From: Verrucomicrobiales bacterium
GTDB taxonomy: Bacteria > Verrucomicrobiota > Verrucomicrobiia > Verrucomicrobiales > DEV007
Assembly (NCBI GenBank): GCA_003232855.1
Contig: QIKC01000086.1
Location: 1-11,395 of the forward strand
Length of the DNA stretch: 11,395 nt
Direction: 5' to 3'
This document shows, piece after piece, positions 7,531-11,395 of the stretch (the stretch's first letter is position 1; every line of letters starts with the position of its first letter). The notes under the pieces were generated by a model. It did no database searches. It was not told the DNA's origin and saw nothing but the letters and a program-made list of their open reading frames with translations. The position numbers and the translations under genes were made by a program.

Positions 7531-9171
7531 ATGAAAGCATCTGACCTGTTCGTGAAGGCTCTCGAAAACGAGGGAGTGGAGTATATTTTCGGTATCCCCG
7601 GGGAGGAGAACCTCGACATGCTCGACTCGCTGTCGCGCTCGCCGATCAAACTTATCCTGACGCGCCACGAGCAGGCGGCGGGGTTCATGGCGGCGACGGT
7701 TGGCCGCCTCACCGGCAAGGTTGGCGTCTGTCTATCGACCCTGGGTCCCGGTGCGACCAACTTTGTCACCGCAGCGGCCTATGCCCAGCTCGGTGGCATG
7801 CCGATCCTGATGATCACCGGGCAGAAACCGATCAAGAGCAGCAAGCAGGGGCAGTTTCAGGTGATCGACGTGGTCGATATGATGCGGCCGATCACCAAGT
7901 ACACCCACCAGATCGCCAGCGGCTCGAACATCCCCTCCAAGGTGCGCGAGGCGTTCCGTGTCGCCTCGGAGGAAAAGCCCGGAGCCACCCATCTCGAACT
8001 TCCTGAGGACATCGCGGCGGAGGAGACGGATCGCGAACCGGTCGTGGCGAGCTTGGTGCGGCGTCCGGTGGCCGAGGCCAAGGCGGTGGCGCGGGCGGTG
8101 GAGCTTTTGACCGCCGCGAAGCACCCGCTGCTGGTGATCGGCGCGGGCGCCAACCGCAAGCTGACCGCGCGCCAGTTGTTGGCCTTCGTTGATCGGCTCG
8201 GCATCCCTTTTATCACCACGCAGATGGGCAAGGGGGTGGTCGACGAGCGGCACCCGCTTTTCCTCGGCAACGCCGCGTTATCCGCGAACGATTTTCCCCA
8301 TCGCGCGGTCGACTGCGCGGACGTGATTTTGAACGTTGGGCACGACGTGGTGGAGAAGCCGCCCTTCTTCATGACTGAGGGCGTGCGCAAGGTCATCCAT
8401 GTGAACTTCAGTTCGGCGGCGGTTGACCCGGTGTATTTCCCGCAGGTCGAGGTGGTGGGGGACATCGCCAACAGTATTTGGCAGATTAACGAGGCGCTCG
8501 AAACGCAGCCGCACTGGGATTTTGATTGGTTTCTCAAAGTGCGAGCTGCGATGGAAGCGCACGTCGCGGAGGGGGCTGACGACCCGCGCTTCCCGGTCTA
8601 CCCGCAGCGACTGGTGGCGGACATCCGAGAGGTGATGCCCGACGATGGCATCATCGCCCTCGATAACGGCGTCTATAAAATCTGGTTCGCGCGTAACTAC
8701 AAGGCGTACTGCCCGAACACGGTGCTGCTCGACAACGCGCTGGCAACCATGGGCGCTGGCCTTCCCTCCGCGATGGGGGCGAAGATTGTCTGCCCGGAGC
8801 GCAAGGTAGTGGCGATCTGTGGCGATGGCGGATTTATGATGAATTCGCAGGAACTAGAGACCGCGGTGCGTCTCGGCCTAGATCTGGTGATCGTTATCCT
8901 CAACGACAGCGCCTACGGGATGATCAAATGGAAGCAGGCGCACATGGGCTTCGACAATTTTGGCCTCGATTTTGGCAACCCCTGTTTCGTCAAGTACGCC
9001 GAGAGTTATGGCGCCAGCGGCTACCGTTTGCAGGCGACCGATGATTTCGTGCCGCTGCTGCGCAAATGTCAGGCGGAGGGCGGCGTCCACGTCATCGACG
9101 TGCCGGTCGATTACTCGGACAACGACCGAACTCTCAACGTGGAGCTTCCGAAGCGCAGCGCGAACATCTAA
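7531..9171 (+). CDS. ThDP-dependent acetolactate synthase-family enzyme (AlsS-like, catabolic type)
   Basis: Predicted to condense two pyruvates to 2-acetolactate with loss of CO2, in the cytoplasm. Length is 546 residues. The N-terminal pyrimidine domain carries the catalytic Glu47 in TRHEQAAGFMA and LGPGATN (~71-77). The central domain spans about 190-330. The C-terminal PP domain has the ThDP/Mg motif GDGG (431-434) through Asn458-Asp459. The stretches QELETAVRL, DFGNPCFVKYAESYGASG and IDVPVDYSDN are close to Bacillus AlsS, as is IDVVDMMRPITKY, so I favour the catabolic type over the biosynthetic IlvB. No regulatory small subunit (ilvN/ilvH) and no acetolactate decarboxylase are adjacent. 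The partner is an aldehyde dehydrogenase 11 bp downstream, so the true acceptor substrate may differ from pyruvate. No Shine-Dalgarno site is evident at the ATG. Confidence 0.88.
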   Translation: MKASDLFVKALENEGVEYIFGIPGEENLDMLDSLSRSPIKLILTRHEQAAGFMAATVGRLTGKVGVCLSTLGPGATNFVTAAAYAQLGGMPILMITGQKPIKSSKQGQFQVIDVVDMMRPITKYTHQIASGSNIPSKVREAFRVASEEKPGATHLELPEDIAAEETDREPVVASLVRRPVAEAKAVARAVELLTAAKHPLLVIGAGANRKLTARQLLAFVDRLGIPFITTQMGKGVVDERHPLFLGNAALSANDFPHRAVDCADVILNVGHDVVEKPPFFMTEGVRKVIHVNFSSAAVDPVYFPQVEVVGDIANSIWQINEALETQPHWDFDWFLKVRAAMEAHVAEGADDPRFPVYPQRLVADIREVMPDDGIIALDNGVYKIWFARNYKAYCPNTVLLDNALATMGAGLPSAMGAKIVCPERKVVAICGDGGFMMNSQELETAVRLGLDLVIVILNDSAYGMIKWKQAHMGFDNFGLDFGNPCFVKYAESYGASGYRLQATDDFVPLLRKCQAEGGVHVIDVPVDYSDNDRTLNVELPKRSANI

Positions 9172-9182
9172 ATTTTAACGCG

Positions 9183-10616
9183 ATGTTAGAGAAGCAATAC
9201 CCCTTCTACCTCGCCAACGAGCCACGGCAGCCGAACGCCGATCTGGAGGTGACCGACAAGTTCACCGGCGAGGTGGCGACCCGGGTCGCGCTGGCGGATG
9301 CGAGAGATATCGACGAGGCGATCGCAGCGACCGTTACGGCAGCAAAGCCGATGGCGCGGATGCCGGCCTACGAACGGCAGGCGGTGCTCAACCACTGCGT
9401 GAGCCGCTTCACCGAACGCGCCGAGGAGCTGGCGGCGGCGCTCTGCATCGAGGCAGGCAAGCCGATCAACGACAGCCGTGGCGAAGTTTCCCGGCTGATC
9501 GATACCTTCCGCATCGCCGGTGAGGAGTCGGTGCGTATGAACGGCGAAGTTCAGGAGCTGGAAATTTCGCCGCGCGCGCGTGGCTATCGGGGGATGTGGA
9601 AACGGGTGCCAATCGGTCCCTGTTCGTTCATTTCGCCCTTCAATTTTCCGCTCAATCTGGCCGCCCATAAAGTCGCACCGGCCCTTGCGGTCGGTTGCCC
9701 TTTCGTGCTCAAGCCGGCTAGCCGCACCCCGATCGGCGCGCTGATCATCGCCGAGACATTGGCGGAGACGGATCTGCCCAAGGGCGCGTTCTCGATTCTT
9801 CCATGCCGGCGTGACGGCGCCGATTTGTTCACCGAGGATCCGCGTCTCAAGTTGCTCAGCTTCACCGGTTCCCCCGGCGTGGGCTGGGCGCTGAAGGCCA
9901 AGGCGGGCAAGAAGAAGGTGGTGCTCGAACTCGGCGGCAACGCTGCGGTGGTGGTCGACCACGATGCCGATCTCGAGGATGCGGTGGAGCGGGTGATCTT
10001 CGGCGCCTTTTACCAATCGGGGCAAAGTTGCATCGGCGTGCAGCGCATCATCGTCCACTCCTCCATCTACGACGCGTTCAGAGACAGGCTGGTCACCGCA
10101 GCGGGCAAGTTGCGCGCCGGTGACCCGAAGGACGAGGCGACTTTCGTCGGGCCGATGATATCGGAGCGCGAGGCGGAGCGGCTCAAGGGATGGATCGATG
10201 CGGCGACTGCCGCCGGTGGAACGCTGCTCTGTGGTGGCGGGCGTTCGGGGGCGATGCTCGAGGCGACCTTGCTCGAGGGCGTGCCGCGTGATCAACAAAT
10301 CTGCACTGGAGAGGCCTTCGGGCCGGTCGCGGTGATCAGCAAGTTCGACGAGTTCGGCGAGGCCTTGGAGCAGGTCAACGATTCCGAGTTCGGCTTGCAG
10401 GCCGGGATCTTCACCCGCGATCTTTACAAAATGCAGCAAGCCTGGGACACGCTCGAAGTTGGCGGCGTGGTGATCGGCGACGTGCCCTCATGGCGCGTCG
10501 ACCACATGCCGTACGGCGGAGTGAAGGATAGCGGGCTCGGGCGCGAAGGCGTGAAGTTCGCGATGGAGGACATGACCGAGATCCGCAACTTGGTGATTCG
10601 GACGCCGGTGAGGTGA
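9183..10616 (+). CDS. NAD(P)-dependent aldehyde dehydrogenase
   Basis: Oxidises an aldehyde to a carboxylate with NAD(P); the substrate is unknown. An upstream in-frame start at 9066 exists but overlaps the AlsS-like gene by more than 100 bases. The ATG at 9183 gives 477 residues, the usual length for this superfamily, and an 11-bp gap, so I choose it. Residues counted from there: oxyanion Asn154 in SPFNF, cofactor-binding Lys177 in FVLKPAS, the FTGSPGVG loop (~227-234), general-base Glu249 in ELGGN, nucleophile Cys283 in GQSCIGVQR, and Glu377 in GEAFGPV. All key residues are present, so an active enzyme is expected. The SCIGVQR context fits the group containing lactaldehyde and succinate-semialdehyde type dehydrogenases, but I cannot assign the subfamily. 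It is probably co-transcribed with the AlsS-like gene. Confidence 0.93.
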   Translation: MLEKQYPFYLANEPRQPNADLEVTDKFTGEVATRVALADARDIDEAIAATVTAAKPMARMPAYERQAVLNHCVSRFTERAEELAAALCIEAGKPINDSRGEVSRLIDTFRIAGEESVRMNGEVQELEISPRARGYRGMWKRVPIGPCSFISPFNFPLNLAAHKVAPALAVGCPFVLKPASRTPIGALIIAETLAETDLPKGAFSILPCRRDGADLFTEDPRLKLLSFTGSPGVGWALKAKAGKKKVVLELGGNAAVVVDHDADLEDAVERVIFGAFYQSGQSCIGVQRIIVHSSIYDAFRDRLVTAAGKLRAGDPKDEATFVGPMISEREAERLKGWIDAATAAGGTLLCGGGRSGAMLEATLLEGVPRDQQICTGEAFGPVAVISKFDEFGEALEQVNDSEFGLQAGIFTRDLYKMQQAWDTLEVGGVVIGDVPSWRVDHMPYGGVKDSGLGREGVKFAMEDMTEIRNLVIRTPVR

Positions 10617-10646
10617 GTGCTTCGTTTGATTATGAGGCAAAAAGTA

Positions 10647-10667
10647 ACCCATTCAGGTCTCGAAGAG
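10647..10667 (-). repeat. Right arm of the 21-bp perfect inverted repeat
   Basis: Exact reverse complement of 5966-5986. It begins 30 bases past the aldehyde dehydrogenase stop codon. The two arms enclose about 4.7 kb with three complete metabolic genes. Confidence 0.85.
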
Positions 10668-10708
10668 TAGCTCCTCAGCTTTGAGTTCACCGATTTTTTT
10701 TGAATCTG

Positions 10709-10726
10709 TCCGCGAAGAGCACGAAG
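10709..10726 (-). repeat. Inverted, diverged copy of the 'gctcttcgcgga' dispersed repeat
   Basis: On the minus strand this matches 17 of 18 bases of the core of the two direct repeats (10827-10844 and 11190-11207). It is therefore a third, oppositely oriented member of the same repeat family. Confidence 0.65.
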
Positions 10727-10767
10727 GATGCGAAGTTCACAAGCGGCTGAGGGGGGGGCGTATGAGA

Positions 10768-10814
10768 ACGCGGTAGCGCGTAAGGGCAGCGATGCGCTGT
10801 TTTTTTCTTTTTTT
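10768..10814 (+). terminator. Possible rho-independent terminator of the gdhA operon
   Basis: Two short hairpins in series (ACGCG/CGCGT at 10768-10781, then CAGCG/CGCTG at 10787-10799) are followed directly by a T-rich tract (10800-10814, interrupted by single C bases). It lies 150 bases past the last + strand gene, and its U tract runs in the correct direction. The second stem is only 5 bp, so strength is uncertain. Confidence 0.4.
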
Positions 10815-10880
10815 CGAAGTCAAAATCTTCGCGCTCTTCGCGGATAAAATTCCGCTAGTACCTGGCACTTATCGCGGGCA
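10810..10880 (+). repeat. Direct repeat copy 1 (48 bp identical core)
   Basis: Bases 10810-10857 are identical to 11173-11220, and similarity continues with substitutions to about 10880. The core contains a CGCG-CTCTT-CGCG hairpin (10830-10842). Such 'cgctcttcgcgga' units look like a dispersed intergenic repeat family. Confidence 0.85.
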
Positions 10881-10921
10881 CTTGTCGCGAGGAATGCCAA
10901 TGCCGCGCCGCCCTGTAGCTG

Positions 10922-11069
10922 GGGGCGTTGACCCCGGCGAGTGCGATGTTGAATGCAGATACCCCCGCTCTCCCGGTCTCACCGCGGCCGGGTACAGGCA
11001 GCTCTGCTGCCCTGTCCGCCTTACCCCAACGGGATTGCGTCAGGGCGCAGCGACGGCGGCGCAGCCGTC
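10922..11069. other. GC-rich hairpin block between the direct repeats
   Basis: Four local inverted repeats are visible: GGGG/CCCC (10922-10935), CCCGG/CCGGG (10972-10992), a 9-10 bp stem with one bulge (10994-11015) and GACGGC/GCCGTC (11052-11069). Neither strand has a convincing reading frame. It could be a structured RNA or simply palindromic repeat DNA. Confidence 0.45.
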
Positions 11070-11076
11070 CTTCAAT

Positions 11077-11103
11077 AATTCTGTAAATTCCGTTAATTCT
11101 GTC
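11077..11103 (+). repeat. 9-bp tandem repeat (three units)
   Basis: Three near-identical units, AATTCTGTA, AATTCCGTT and AATTCTGTC, lie end to end. Read in one frame they encode an Asn-Ser-Val pattern, a familiar false-protein signature of intergenic repeats. Confidence 0.7.
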
Positions 11104-11172
11104 AAAAAATCCGTCGACAGCTTTAAATTACAAAAACCCGAAAAAATGTCAGAAGACACCGGAATGGTTACC

Positions 11173-11243
11173 TTTTTCGAAGTCAAAATCTTCGCGCTCT
11201 TCGCGGATAAAATTCCGCTAATACCTAACACTTGTCGCAGGGC
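11173..11243 (+). repeat. Direct repeat copy 2 (48 bp identical core)
   Basis: Bases 11173-11220 repeat 10810-10857 exactly, 363 bases downstream, and the following ~23 bases are similar but diverged. The copy ends close to the 3' end of the minus-strand gene. Confidence 0.85.
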
Positions 11244-11254
11244 AAGCAAACGAT

Positions 11255-11395
11255 TCAGTCCCTCTGCGCCCGCACGAAGTCGCTGCTGGCTCCTAAGGTG
11301 ACGTTGAGTTCCTGGAGAAATCCGCCGGCGGTGAACGGGCTGCCGATGTCGGCGAACCCTGTGAGCGTGGCGCTGGCTTCTAACCGATAGCTCAG
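11255..11395 (-). CDS. 3' end of an unidentified minus-strand protein gene (partial)
   Basis: On the minus strand a frame is open from the window edge to a TGA at 11255-11257, giving 46 C-terminal residues. They include EASATLTGFADIG, FTAGGFLQELN and SSDFVRAQRD. Most codons end in G or C, like the confident genes here, and the opposite strand is broken by stops. I do not recognise the family. The alternating polar and hydrophobic pattern would fit beta strands of a secreted or outer-membrane protein, but the fragment is too short to decide. It converges on the + strand operon. Confidence 0.5.
   Translation of the reverse strand: MSYRLEASATLTGFADIGSPFTAGGFLQELNVTLGASSDFVRAQRD

Larger units (their letters stand above)
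10617..11254. other. 638-bp convergent intergenic region filled with repeats and hairpins
   Basis: No credible gene lies between the aldehyde dehydrogenase stop and the minus-strand gene end. Contents in order: the right 21-bp repeat arm; an 8-T run (10694-10701) after a weak CTCA/TGAG stem; an inverted repeat copy (10709-10726); an 8-G run (about 10751-10758); two hairpins leading into a T tract; a direct-repeat copy; a GC-rich hairpin block; a 9-bp tandem repeat; and the second direct-repeat copy. The base composition shifts visibly between GC-rich and AT-rich blocks, unlike the flanking genes. Confidence 0.75.

Noticed and set aside
9066..9182. N-terminal extension of the aldehyde dehydrogenase
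   Set aside because: It would overlap the AlsS-like gene by more than 100 bases and adds a basic, low-complexity stretch. The ATG at 9183 gives the family length.
9186..10439. A 417-codon minus-strand frame opposite the aldehyde dehydrogenase
   Set aside because: The + strand gene has all catalytic residues. The antisense product is Arg/His/Leu-rich with no domain, a typical shadow.
10694..10701. Eight-T run as a terminator directly after the inverted-repeat arm
   Set aside because: Only a 4-bp stem (CTCA/TGAG) precedes it, with 8 intervening bases, which is too weak. The later hairpin-T tract at 10787-10814 is better.
10810..11243. CRISPR array
   Set aside because: Only two direct copies with a 315-base interval and no regular spacers or cas genes.
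10792..11301. A 169-codon + strand open frame
   Set aside because: It translates both direct repeats and the tandem repeat (two FFEVKIFALFADKIPL segments and an Asn-Ser-Val run) and overlaps a better minus-strand frame. It is a repeat artefact.

Overview
The window reads as a GC-rich bacterial chromosome segment. It carries seven confident protein genes, all on the + strand, followed by a repeat-filled convergent gap and the 3' end of a minus-strand gene. I favour a Verrucomicrobiota (Opitutae-like) or other PVC-group bacterium. Three things point there: a multiheme cytochrome with a long C-terminal beta-rich domain of a type I associate with PVC genomes; TTG starts and weak Shine-Dalgarno use; and dispersed repeats of the 'ttcgcgctcttcgcgga' and 'aattctgtt' kind. 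This placement is an inference and no marker gene confirms it.

Region A (1-5957) looks like one operon with gaps of 40, 13 and 27 bp. It encodes a pentaheme c-type cytochrome (5' end outside the window) with acidic DDxFG repeats, an outer-membrane beta-barrel with a TTG start and a C-terminal Phe, a membrane-anchored NAD(P)H/FAD/[2Fe-2S] oxidoreductase, and a small lipoprotein. Together these could carry electrons from NAD(P)H across the envelope to a periplasmic or surface cytochrome through a porin. That would be a porin-cytochrome-like conduit with its own reductase. The cytochrome-porin neighbourhood is visible; the electron route is inferred.

Region B (5958-10646) is a 215-bp leader followed by NADP-type glutamate dehydrogenase (gdhA), an AlsS-like ThDP enzyme (acetolactate synthase family, no small subunit) and an NAD(P)-dependent aldehyde dehydrogenase. 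All three are tightly spaced (11 bp each) and probably co-transcribed. A perfect 21-bp inverted repeat (5966-5986 and 10647-10667) brackets this block.

Region C (10617-11254) is 638 bp without a credible gene. It holds a possible terminator, a 48-bp perfect direct repeat 363 bp apart with a related inverted copy, several GC-rich hairpins and a 9-bp tandem repeat. At 11255-11395 a minus-strand reading frame ends, converging on the operon; its product is not recognised.
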